15,544 bases of DNA, taken from assembly GCA_003164305.1 (NCBI GenBank), contig PLSZ01000041.1, forward strand, positions 20,662 through 36,205, written 5' to 3'. The notes below the pieces were generated by a model. The model searched no databases. It had not been told where the DNA came from and saw only the letters and a program-made list of their open reading frames with translations. A program made the position numbers and the translations under genes. The stretch is from Acetobacteraceae bacterium. GTDB taxonomy: Bacteria; Pseudomonadota; Alphaproteobacteria; Acetobacterales; Acetobacteraceae. Of the stretch, positions 1 through 7,037 are shown piece after piece (the first letter of the stretch is position 1; each line of letters starts with the position of its first letter).

Positions 1-668
1 ATCACGATGTTCCCGTCCGGATCGATCAGCGTGTGCTTCAACCCCGAGCCGAAGATGAACAAATCCAGCATGTGGATCAGATCGCGCGGCTTGGCTGCCT
101 CCAACGCGAACCCGAAGGTGACTGATTTCGCGTCCCCATCCGGCGCGTCGTCGTGAAACTTCACCGCCACGCGCTTCGCGTCGTCCCAGCTCACCGGAAA
201 ATTCTCGCCGACCTTTTTCAGCCAACTCTCGCGCACGCCAAAGCCCATCTGCACCCGTTGGATCGGCAGAATGATCATCCGTCCGCGATACGTCGAAACC
301 CGTAGATCGTCGTCGGTCAGAAACTCCTTATCCGTCACCGCCTGCAACGCGTCGCGCAGTTCCGAGATTTTGCCGGTCTGATCGGCGATGCGAATAACCC
401 GCTCATAATTATTGAAGATCAGGTCCGGCGCGGTGTCGGTATTGATCGCCGCCGTCACCCGGCCGAACCATTGGTCGGTGGGATAATTGGTCGCGCGAAT
501 TGAAACGCCGGGATGCGAGGCGGCGAACGCCTCACCCATCTGGGTGAACAGTTTCGACCCATTGTCACCGCCGTCATGCCACAGCGTCAATTGCTGAGCG
601 GATAGCCTGGCGCCCGTCGCGACGAACATCGCGGTGGCCAAAGCCAAACCGCGCAAAAGCCTGATCAT
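1..668 (-). CDS. ABC transporter substrate-binding protein, family 1 (partial, C-terminus beyond left edge)
   Basis: The reading frame runs from an ATG at 668 leftward for 222 codons without a stop and leaves the window. The first 24 residues form a signal peptide: basic start (MIRLLR), hydrophobic core, and an LSA cleavage site before QQLTLWHDGGDNG. The mature start, a short beta strand with LWHD, and the later stretch TAPDLIFNNYERV match periplasmic solute-binding proteins of family 1 (MalE/UgpB type), which deliver sugars or similar polar solutes to an inner-membrane ABC permease. Family members are about 400-450 residues, so roughly half is present. The start is supported by AGGGGG about 8 nt upstream. 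Permease and ATPase genes would be expected further left, outside the window. It is divergent from sthA across a 180-bp gap. The substrate cannot be read from the sequence. Confidence 0.85.
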   Translation of the reverse strand, partial: MIRLLRGLALATAMFVATGARLSAQQLTLWHDGGDNGSKLFTQMGEAFAASHPGVSIRATNYPTDQWFGRVTAAINTDTAPDLIFNNYERVIRIADQTGKISELRDALQAVTDKEFLTDDDLRVSTYRGRMIILPIQRVQMGFGVRESWLKKVGENFPVSWDDAKRVAVKFHDDAPDGDAKSVTFGFALEAAKPRDLIHMLDLFIFGSGLKHTLIDPDGNIV

Positions 669-701
669 GCCGTTTCCCCCTGGTCTTCGCCAAATGCCAC
701 C

Positions 702-717
702 GGCGTCAGTTTACGCC
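702..717. promoter_or_regulatory. Inverted repeat GGCGT-N6-ACGCC in the divergent intergenic region
   Basis: A perfect 5-bp dyad with a 6-nt centre lies between the divergent binding-protein gene and sthA. A TTGACC -35-like hexamer on the minus strand (719-724) abuts it, so a protein bound here could control the binding-protein gene. No good -10 hexamer follows at standard spacing, so this is only a candidate operator. The rest of the 669-848 gap shows nothing else beyond the sthA promoter candidate. Confidence 0.25.
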
Positions 718-787
718 AGGTCAACCTATGTCGCCATGCCCGAAGCAGTCCGGATATGGCGAATTCCGAGCCATCCGTGAAAACCAC

Positions 788-817
788 TTCGCGATTCCCG
801 CGCCGTCCGGCTATGAT
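788..817 (+). promoter_or_regulatory. Candidate sigma-70 promoter of sthA
   Basis: TTCGCG (788-793) and TATGAT (812-817) are separated by 18 nt. The -10 matches the consensus at five of six positions and the -35 at three of six. Transcription would start near 824, leaving a leader of about 25 nt that contains the AGGGAG ribosome-binding site at 835-840, 8 nt before the ATG. This was read by eye and is not otherwise supported. Confidence 0.35.
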
Positions 818-848
818 GCGGCGCAACACGTAACAGGGAGCCCGCCGC

Positions 849-2300
849 ATGCCCGACGGTCCACAAATCATCCCCTCCGCCGCCTCGGCCCTGGCGGATC
901 GGACCGTGTTGGGCACTCATGATTTCATCATCATCGGCTCCGGTCCCGCCGGCCGCCGCGCCGCCATCCAGGCCGCCAAACTGGGGAAGTCCGTTCTGGT
1001 GGTGGAGAAGGGCCGGCGCGTCGGCGGCGTCTCGGTCCACACCGGCACCATCCCGTCGAAGACGTTGCGCGAAACGGTCCTCAATCTCACCGGCTGGCGG
1101 GAACGCGGTTTCTACGGCCGCGCTTATCGCGTCAAGAAGGACATCCAGGCCAAGGACCTCATGACCCGCCTGCACATGACCCTCGACCATGAGGTCGACG
1201 TGCTGGAGCATCAGTTCGCCCGCAACGCCGTGCACACCATCACCGGCATGGCGCGGTTCCTCGACCCGCATCACGTTGAGATCCTGACCGAAGGCGAAGG
1301 TCCGCGGGTTTATCGTGGGGAGCGCATCCTGCTCGCGGTCGGTACGAAACCGCATCGTCCGGCCGATGTGCCGTTTGACGGCCGCACCGTGCTGGACAGT
1401 GACGAGATCGTCGAAATCGACCATCTGCCGCGCAGCCTCACGGTGATCGGAGCCGGCGTCATCGGCATCGAATACGCCACCATCTTCAGCGCGCTCGACG
1501 TCGCCGTCACCTTGGTCGATGCGCACGAAACCTTCCTCGATTTCATCGACCGGGAGCTGATCGACGATTTTACCCATCAGTTGCGCGACCGCGGCATGAC
1601 GATCCGCCTCGGCTCCAAGGTCACCGGCATCGAGATCGAGAACGACCGTCCGGTCACCGTCCTGGAGAGCGGCCGCCGCGTCCGTTCGGAAATGTTGCTT
1701 TATGCCGTGGGCCGCATGGGCGCCACCGAACCATTGAACCTCGCCTGTTGCGGCCTGGAAACCGACGCCCGAGGCCGCCTGAAAGTCGATCCGCACACGT
1801 TCCAGACCACGGTGCCGCATATTTATTCCGCCGGCGACGCGATCGGCTTCCCCAGCCTCGCCTCGACGTCGATGGAGCAAGGCCGCATCGCCGCCTGTCA
1901 CGCCTTCGGCATGAAACTGCCTCCCGCGCCCGAGTTCTTTCCCTACGGCATCTACACCGTGCCGGAAATATCCACCGTCGGAATGAGCGAGCAGGAGGTG
2001 CGCAAACGCAACATCCCCTATGAGTGCGGCATCGCGCGGTTCCGGGAGACCTCACGCGGGCACATCATGGGGTTGAACACCGGCATTCTGAAGATGATCT
2101 TCTCCATCAACACCAGCCGCCTGTTGGGCGTGCACATCGTCGGCGAGGGTGCCACCGAACTGGTACACATCGGCCAGGCGGTGTTGAACCTTAAAGGCAC
2201 GCTCGATTATTTCATCGAGAATACCTTCAACTATCCGACCCTGGCCGAGGCGTACAAAATCGCCGCGCTGGACGCGTGGAACCGGATGGCGCGGGTTTAA
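849..2300 (+). CDS. sthA: Soluble pyridine nucleotide transhydrogenase (Si-specific NAD(P)+ transhydrogenase)
   Basis: Cytosolic FAD flavoprotein that transfers hydride between NADPH and NAD+, balancing the two nucleotide pools. At 483 residues it is slightly longer than E. coli SthA (466), mainly because of an N-terminal extension of about 20 residues before THDFIIIGSGPAG. FAD-binding GSGPAG lies at 30-35, the NAD(P)-binding Rossmann motif GAGVIG at 201-206, the second FAD contact SAGDAIGFPSLAS at 327-339, and the dimerisation domain with GEGATELVHIGQ (432-443) and TFNYPTLAEAY (459-469). The redox-disulfide segment of lipoamide dehydrogenase-type enzymes is replaced by VSVHTGTIPSKTLRE (61-75), which has no cysteine. 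TGTIPSK is the SthA family mark and separates it from lipoamide dehydrogenase, mercuric reductase and glutathione reductase. AGGGAG is 8 nt before the ATG. The gene is convergent with the SapC-family gene, overlapping it by 4 nt. Confidence 0.95.
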   Translation: MPDGPQIIPSAASALADRTVLGTHDFIIIGSGPAGRRAAIQAAKLGKSVLVVEKGRRVGGVSVHTGTIPSKTLRETVLNLTGWRERGFYGRAYRVKKDIQAKDLMTRLHMTLDHEVDVLEHQFARNAVHTITGMARFLDPHHVEILTEGEGPRVYRGERILLAVGTKPHRPADVPFDGRTVLDSDEIVEIDHLPRSLTVIGAGVIGIEYATIFSALDVAVTLVDAHETFLDFIDRELIDDFTHQLRDRGMTIRLGSKVTGIEIENDRPVTVLESGRRVRSEMLLYAVGRMGATEPLNLACCGLETDARGRLKVDPHTFQTTVPHIYSAGDAIGFPSLASTSMEQGRIAACHAFGMKLPPAPEFFPYGIYTVPEISTVGMSEQEVRKRNIPYECGIARFRETSRGHIMGLNTGILKMIFSINTSRLLGVHIVGEGATELVHIGQAVLNLKGTLDYFIENTFNYPTLAEAYKIAALDAWNRMARV

Positions 2301-3034
2301 TTCAGCGTCGGCTTTTCCGGGTGCTGACTCAGGCGCACCCGCAAATGTTCGAAGTTCCGCAACGAATGCAGGTGCAGATAGATCAACTCCAGCTCATCCG
2401 TCTTCGCCAGTTCCGCGAGAGTCTCACCCGGCAGCGCCTTCAGCTTGTCGCGATTGACCGCCATGAAGCCGCCAAGCGACAGCGGGACACCCGATTCCGG
2501 CGTGACCTGCGCGGTCATCGGCTCCAATAAACCCAGTTCGCGCACCCGCTGGCAGAACCGCTGCGTCGCCAGAAAATGGGTCTGGTAGTCTTGCAGAAAC
2601 TTAAGGATGTTGTCGACATAAGCGCTCGGTGAGCCATCGTCGTTGAACAACCGCTCGCCCCGGCCTTCGCGGTTGAACCCGGAAAACTCTTCGTCCACGC
2701 ACAGCACGAACTTCGACTCGGAATGCGAGAACACGAACGGATAACGCCGGACGAAAGCCGGAATATACCGCGCCTGCCAGGACCCGTCGTCATCCAGAAA
2801 CAGGTTTTCCGCCGTCCGCACACCAAGAATCGCCGCCGGTGTCAGGTCCGTCTCACTGCCGCCAAACACGATGGCATATTCGTTCGAGGCCTGCGGAAAT
2901 TCGATCCCCATCAGCGGCACCGAATTGACCTCGGCGGTGAAGGCGTAATTCGTGCCGACCTCGACGAAACAGTCGTGATGCACGGTCCGGCTGACCGGTA
3001 CCGCGGATTTGTAAATCAGAAGTTGTGTGCTCAT
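2297..3034 (-). CDS. SapC family protein
   Basis: A 245-residue protein that resembles the SapC family, named after an S-layer-associated gene of alphaproteobacteria and found mostly in proteobacteria. Recognisable family features are LFLDDDG (78-84), RYIPAFVRRYPFVF (89-102), the LCVDEEF segment (111-117), and the C-terminal stretch running from LSLGGFMAVNRDKL (186-199) to LELIYLHLHSLRNFEHL (215-231). No signal peptide or membrane segment is seen. The biochemical role of the family is not established; a surface-layer or export-linked role is inferred from the namesake. The gene lies 71 bp downstream of the flavin monooxygenase on the same strand, yet a good promoter candidate sits in that gap. 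The ribosome-binding site is weak (GGACGG about 4 nt before the ATG). Its stop codon overlaps that of sthA, tail to tail. Confidence 0.85.
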   Translation of the reverse strand: MSTQLLIYKSAVPVSRTVHHDCFVEVGTNYAFTAEVNSVPLMGIEFPQASNEYAIVFGGSETDLTPAAILGVRTAENLFLDDDGSWQARYIPAFVRRYPFVFSHSESKFVLCVDEEFSGFNREGRGERLFNDDGSPSAYVDNILKFLQDYQTHFLATQRFCQRVRELGLLEPMTAQVTPESGVPLSLGGFMAVNRDKLKALPGETLAELAKTDELELIYLHLHSLRNFEHLRVRLSQHPEKPTLN

Positions 3035-3060
3035 TGCCCGTCCACTTTCCAGATGGCGCC

Positions 3061-3089
3061 GCTATACCATACCGCCCCCAGGTTGTGCA
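3061..3089 (-). promoter_or_regulatory. Candidate extended -10 promoter of the SapC-family gene
   Basis: On the minus strand TGCACA (3084-3089) and TATAGC (3061-3066) are separated by 17 nt, and TGG directly precedes the -10 hexamer, making an extended -10 element. Each hexamer matches the consensus at four of six positions. A start near 3053 would leave a leader of about 19 nt before the ATG at 3034. The SapC-family gene may therefore be transcribed independently of the monooxygenase upstream. Confidence 0.4.
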
Positions 3090-3105
3090 CGCATTCCCTC
3101 ACCCC

Positions 3106-4458
3106 TCACTGGGCGACCATCTCCACCGGCCGCCACCGGCTCGGCGGCCGCGGCAGTCCCAGATTGTCCCGCAATGTGCTGCCCTCATACTCGGTCCGGA
3201 ACAGACCGCGCCGTTGCAACTCCGGGATGACCATATCGACGAAATCGTCCAGCGAGCCCGGCAGCCAGGCGGGCATTACGTTGAACCCGTCCGCCGCGCC
3301 GCCGCGGAACCAATGCTCCATCACATCGGCCACCTGGGCGGGCGTGCCGATGGCCAGCAAATGCCCCCGCGGTCCGGCGTTGTGCGAACATAGTTCCCAC
3401 AACGTCATGTTATCGCGGCGCGCCGCTTCCAGCAGCAGTCTTTGCCGGCTCAACGGCCCGTTGGTGTCGCCCATCTCCGGTACCGGGCCGTCCAGAGGGT
3501 ACTTACCCAGTCCGCCAACTCCGATGGTGTGCTCCAGTACCGCGATGCCGACGCTGGGGTGAATCAGCGATTGCAAATAGTCATACTTTTCCCGTGCCTC
3601 GGCCTCCGTGCGTCCCACGACGGGATAAATCCCGGGCATGACCTTCACGTCCGCCGGAGCGCGGCCAAACTTCGGCAACCGCGCCATCACGTCGCCGTAA
3701 AATTCCCGCGCCTTTTCAAAAACATCCTGCGCGGTAAACACCAGTTCCGCGACCCGCGCCGCGAGATCTCGCCCGGTATCGGACGCGCCCGCCTGCACCA
3801 GCACCGGCCGTCCCTGCGGGGAGCGCGCGACATTCAACGGCCCGCGCACCGCGAAGTGTTTCCCCCGGTGATTAAGCACATGCATCTTCGCCGGATCGAA
3901 ATATATGCCGGATTGCTTGTCGCGAACAAACGCATCGTCGTCCCAGCTGTCCCACAACCCGTTGACCACCTCAGCGAATTCCGCCGCGCGATCGTAACGA
4001 TCCGCGTGCGCCACGTGTTGGTCTCGCCCGTGATTGAACGCCTCGGCTTCGTTGTTGGACGTCACCAGGTTCCAACCTGACCGCCCCCCGCTGATCTGAT
4101 CCAACGAGGCGAACTGCCGCGCCAATGTGTAGGGTTCCGCATAGGTCGTGGTCGATGTCGCGACCAGGCCGAGCCGCGATGTCACCGCGGCCAGCGCCGA
4201 CAGCAACGTCATCGGCTCGAACTTCACCAGTTTGCCCATGCGTCCACGCGACTCCGGGGAGCCAAACACGCTGACCGCGGCGCTATCGGCCAGAAACAAC
4301 AGATCGAATTTGCCTCGCTCCGCCGTGCGAGCGACAGCGGATGCCTCGGCGAAACTGGTGCCGGAATGCGCGTACGCATCCGGATGCCGCCATGCCGCGA
4401 CGTGCTGTCCGGTTTCGTGGATGAAGGCACCCAGTCTCATCATGCGGCGGTCGGACAT
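3106..4458 (-). CDS. Flavin-dependent monooxygenase, NtaA/SnaA/DszA family (luciferase-like fold)
   Basis: A 450-residue oxygenase of the class that uses FMNH2 supplied by a separate flavin reductase to oxidise small organic substrates (nitrilotriacetate, sulfones, alkyl sulfides in known members). Seen in order: LGAFIHETGQHVAAWRHP (9-26), FDLLFLADS (51-59), TSTTYAEPY-type flavin segment (101-110), SGGRSGWNLVTS (123-134), RPVLVQAGAS (217-226), and the C-terminal block GFNVMPAWLPGSLDDFVDMV (391-410) followed by RTEYEG.TLRDNLGL. These are family hallmarks and the length is normal. I start at the ATG at 4458 because GGAG lies 9 nt upstream; an in-frame GTG at 4497 would add 13 residues unlike the family. 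No flavin reductase gene is in the window, so a shared reductase is inferred. The substrate is unknown. It is divergent from the SLOG-SLATT gene. Confidence 0.9.
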   Translation of the reverse strand: MSDRRMMRLGAFIHETGQHVAAWRHPDAYAHSGTSFAEASAVARTAERGKFDLLFLADSAAVSVFGSPESRGRMGKLVKFEPMTLLSALAAVTSRLGLVATSTTTYAEPYTLARQFASLDQISGGRSGWNLVTSNNEAEAFNHGRDQHVAHADRYDRAAEFAEVVNGLWDSWDDDAFVRDKQSGIYFDPAKMHVLNHRGKHFAVRGPLNVARSPQGRPVLVQAGASDTGRDLAARVAELVFTAQDVFEKAREFYGDVMARLPKFGRAPADVKVMPGIYPVVGRTEAEAREKYDYLQSLIHPSVGIAVLEHTIGVGGLGKYPLDGPVPEMGDTNGPLSRQRLLLEAARRDNMTLWELCSHNAGPRGHLLAIGTPAQVADVMEHWFRGGAADGFNVMPAWLPGSLDDFVDMVIPELQRRGLFRTEYEGSTLRDNLGLPRPPSRWRPVEMVAQ

Positions 4459-4498
4459 TGGTTTCGGCTCCGGCGATGACACGGAACCATGTTGCACC

Positions 4499-4515
4499 GC
4501 GCCACCTCATGGCGC
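4499..4515. promoter_or_regulatory. Inverted repeat GCGCCA-N5-TGGCGC between divergent genes
   Basis: A perfect 6-bp dyad with a 5-nt centre lies just upstream of the monooxygenase start in the gap between it and the SLOG-SLATT gene. It could be an operator for the monooxygenase. In GC-rich DNA such short dyads also arise by chance, so confidence is low. Confidence 0.2.
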
Positions 4516-4548
4516 CAGTGGCGGAGAGCTAACGCCCGCGGACCGCCC

Positions 4549-4577
4549 TTGCCGCGAGCAAACGATCCAATCATACT
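4549..4577 (+). promoter_or_regulatory. Candidate sigma-70 promoter of the SLOG-SLATT/RyR operon
   Basis: TTGCCG (4549-4554) and CATACT (4572-4577) are 17 nt apart, each with four of six consensus matches, in a locally AT-richer patch (about 4560-4600). Transcription would begin near 4584, about 42 nt before the TTG start. On the opposite strand the same patch reads TATGAT (4570-4575), a good -10 for the divergent monooxygenase but without a recognisable -35. Confidence 0.3.
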
Positions 4578-4625
4578 GTTCTTGCATCGTTTTCATATGG
4601 CCACGCCGCCCGCCGGAGCACACTG

Positions 4626-6449
4626 TTGCGCAATCCTCCCCAGTTCCCCGTCATCATCGGCGTCACTGGCCATCGCCAGATCGCGCCGGAGGCAATGCAA
4701 CCGGTTCGCGCCGCCGTGCGGCGATTGCTCGTTCAATGGCGATGTCATTTTGGCCCGGCGTTGCACGTGCTGACGGCGCTCGCCGATGGGGCCGACCAAC
4801 TGGTCGCCGATGAGGCCCGCGACGCGAACGTGCCGCTTATCGCGGTCGCGCCATTTTGCTACGATGCCTATCGGGAAACGATAACTAATCGTGACAAGTT
4901 GCGGGAACACTGGAACCGCGCGGTTCTCCGGCTGACCCTGCCCAGGGTCGGAAGCGGGGAAGACCACGAGCGGCAATACGAACAGCTGGGAGTGCTGCTC
5001 ATCCGCCGTTCCCACCTGCTACTCGGGCTGTGGGATGGCCAGATGGATGAGGCCCGCGGCGGGACTCGCGATGTGATGCGCATGCGCCTGGAGGGAGATC
5101 ACGGCGCCACAGTCTTTGATGAAAGCCCCATGTTCCTCGGTGCCGGCTCATACCTGGGTGAAACCAATCGTGGGCCGCTGCTGCACGTTCTGACGCCGCG
5201 CGTGCTGCTGACGACCGATCCGCCCGGCACCTGCCGGCTCCTTGGATTGCCGACCCGCCAGGGGTTCTGGGATGGCATTGCGGTCCAACCAGACCGGGCA
5301 CTCGACGGAATCGCGGCGGCGCAGGTCACAGACTTTGCCCGTATCGATTCCCTGAACCGCGCGATCGGCCGGCTTCAGGGATCGGATGACCTGCTGTTTG
5401 ACGTTCAACTCGGTTACCTCGAAACCATGGGAATCCCGGCCGGTGCGCAGGCACAGGTAGGTTTTTTGAAGCAGCTTCAGGCAGCGGTCGACGTTGTGTC
5501 GCAAACTTATCAAGTCCAGACTCAAGGCGATTTCGCCCGTGCCGGCTCAATAAGGCAGGTGATCATGAGAGCGCTCATGATCTGGCGCCTGACCAGACGG
5601 GTGCCCGGCCTGGGCGCGATCTTTCTCGTGACAGCGGCGGTACCACTCTCGGCCTTGTTTTTCGAATTCTACGCGCACCTGGAAGGCGGATTTCCAGCTC
5701 TGCTGGCTTATCTGGTTGTGTCAGGCGGCGCGGTCACCTACCGAAATTTACGGTCCGCCGACCAGCGTTTTCGCGATTATCGAGCGATGGCTGAAGGATT
5801 GCGGGTTCAACTTTTTTGGGCTTTGTCCGCCTTCCCGGCCGCCGTGCCAGATTATTATCTGAACAATCAAGTGGCTGAAATCGGTTGGATACGATTTGCT
5901 TTGCTCGGACCCGCTCTATGGGCAGCCGCGCTGGCGAACAACCTCGCGACTCCATACCGGGGCACAGTCACCGACGGATGGATTGAAGACCAGGCTACTT
6001 ATTTCGCCGCAAGCGAGGAAATTCATTCTCGCGCGGCGAAACGAGGAATGATGTGGAACCAGTTGTTCTTATATGGCGGCTTCGCGACAGCGTTTGTTCT
6101 ATTGGTTTTTGAGTTCCTCCACCGCTATCCGCATATTCTCGGCGCTTTCACAAACAAGATATTCAGGTTGGTGGATGTCCACCACGATGGCATTGTCGTG
6201 TTGGCGGCACTATTGCCAGCAGTCGCCGCGTACTATGCAGAATCCCTGGATCTCCGCGCACACGAACGACTCGCGCATTCCTACGCGTTGATGCGCCGCG
6301 TGTTCCGCCGTGCCGCCGAAATCATGAACACACCGAGCCTGTCCGACGCGAACTTCCAGGGCGTCGTCCGCGAAATCGGCCGCGAGGCGTTGGCCGAGAA
6401 CGCCGAATGGCTGGTCGAACACCGGCACCGGAAGTTCGAGCCTCGGTGA
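4626..6449 (+). CDS. SLOG-domain nucleotide-binding protein fused to a SLATT-like membrane effector region
   Basis: A 607-residue protein. Residues about 8-200 look like a SLOG (SMF/DprA-LOG) Rossmannoid domain: IGVTGHR (11-17), ADGADQLVADEA (53-64), SHLLLGLWDG (129-138) and RGGTRDVM (144-151), positions that bind nucleotides or their derivatives in the superfamily. A helical linker follows. Hydrophobic helix pairs lie at about 328-349/356-374 and 479-498/521-539, with a weaker segment near 424-440. Each pair is followed by an amphipathic, charged helix region, and the C-terminus (REIGREALAENAEWL, 582-596) resembles SLATT domains, two-helix membrane effectors associated with SLOG and SMODS systems. 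Proposed role: a membrane effector controlled by a bound or processed nucleotide, as in conflict systems; this is inference. The start is a TTG with GGAG 7 nt upstream. The RyR gene follows after 63 bp. GC drops to about 45-48% in 6061-6180. There is no signal peptide. Confidence 0.8.
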   Translation: MRNPPQFPVIIGVTGHRQIAPEAMQPVRAAVRRLLVQWRCHFGPALHVLTALADGADQLVADEARDANVPLIAVAPFCYDAYRETITNRDKLREHWNRAVLRLTLPRVGSGEDHERQYEQLGVLLIRRSHLLLGLWDGQMDEARGGTRDVMRMRLEGDHGATVFDESPMFLGAGSYLGETNRGPLLHVLTPRVLLTTDPPGTCRLLGLPTRQGFWDGIAVQPDRALDGIAAAQVTDFARIDSLNRAIGRLQGSDDLLFDVQLGYLETMGIPAGAQAQVGFLKQLQAAVDVVSQTYQVQTQGDFARAGSIRQVIMRALMIWRLTRRVPGLGAIFLVTAAVPLSALFFEFYAHLEGGFPALLAYLVVSGGAVTYRNLRSADQRFRDYRAMAEGLRVQLFWALSAFPAAVPDYYLNNQVAEIGWIRFALLGPALWAAALANNLATPYRGTVTDGWIEDQATYFAASEEIHSRAAKRGMMWNQLFLYGGFATAFVLLVFEFLHRYPHILGAFTNKIFRLVDVHHDGIVVLAALLPAVAAYYAESLDLRAHERLAHSYALMRRVFRRAAEIMNTPSLSDANFQGVVREIGREALAENAEWLVEHRHRKFEPR

Positions 6450-6512
6450 CAAATCCATACCTGAGAACCGGACCATTCCCTCCCCCGTTGCATCCGTGGG
6501 AGAGTGCAGGTC

Positions 6513-6980
6513 ATGCCAAACACCAACGTCCCCGACATCGACCTCATCGCCGCGGCGATCCACGAAACCTGGCGGTCGCTGTCCCGCTCTCAGGGCTGGC
6601 CGATGCAGCCGCGTCTCGATCGCCCCTACGCGGAACTCGCCGGCACCGACAAGGAAGAGAACCGCGCCGCCGCCATCCGCATGGATAAGGTCCTGTCGGT
6701 CGAGGACCTCGCGTTGAGTAACGATCCCGGCCAACCCGAAGCCGCGTTGCCGGAAGGCCTGGAAGCGATGGCCGAAGCCGAGCACGCCCTCTGGGTCGCC
6801 CACCGGTCGCGAAACGGCTGGTCCTGGGCCGCCACGCGCGACGACGCGGCGAAGCACCATCCCTCCATGGTGCCCTACGCGCAGTTGCCGGAGCACGAGA
6901 AAGACAAAGACCGCAACAACATTCGCCATTATTCGGAATTCGCGGGCCGCGCCGGTTACCGTATCGTGCGCATGGGCTGA
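6513..6980 (+). CDS. Small RyR-domain protein
   Basis: A 155-residue soluble protein. Residues about 85-152 match the RyR (ryanodine receptor repeat) domain: AEAEHALWVAHR (87-98), NGWSWA (101-106), HHPSMVPYAQL (115-125), EKDKDRNN (129-136), and a closing GRAGYRI (145-151). Residues 10-60 carry a degenerate copy of the same pattern: IHETW (16-20), GW (28-29), RPYAEL (37-42), then EENRAAAIRM. Bacterial RyR domains have been proposed to bind nucleotide-type ligands and occur in SLOG/SLATT-like neighbourhoods; ligand binding here is inference. The ATG at 6513 is chosen because GGGAG lies 10 nt upstream; an in-frame GTG at 6504 has no proper site. It probably shares a transcript with the SLOG-SLATT gene (63-bp gap, no terminator seen), and may act as its sensor or regulator. 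Confidence 0.8.
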   Translation: MPNTNVPDIDLIAAAIHETWRSLSRSQGWPMQPRLDRPYAELAGTDKEENRAAAIRMDKVLSVEDLALSNDPGQPEAALPEGLEAMAEAEHALWVAHRSRNGWSWAATRDDAAKHHPSMVPYAQLPEHEKDKDRNNIRHYSEFAGRAGYRIVRMG

Positions 6981-7037
6981 ACGCCTTCTTGGAACCCGGC
7001 CGCGGATCGGCGATGATCGCTTATCAACGAATGGACG

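Noticed and set aside
726..1901. Minus-strand open frame of 391 codons opposite sthA
   Set aside because: It is antisense to sthA, has low-complexity Gly/Ala/Asp/Arg/His composition and no recognisable motif.
849..2300. Lipoamide dehydrogenase or mercuric reductase for the 849-2300 gene
   Set aside because: The redox-active CxxxxC disulfide is missing, and TGTIPSK plus the C-terminal TFNYPTLAEAY point to SthA.
3442..4080. 212-codon plus-strand frame opposite the flavin monooxygenase
   Set aside because: It is antisense to a gene with unambiguous family motifs and its product has no motif of its own.
7010..7020. Small palindrome GCGATGATCGC before the Old Yellow Enzyme gene
   Set aside because: It is only 5 bp per arm, unremarkable for this base composition, and not placed against a recognisable promoter.
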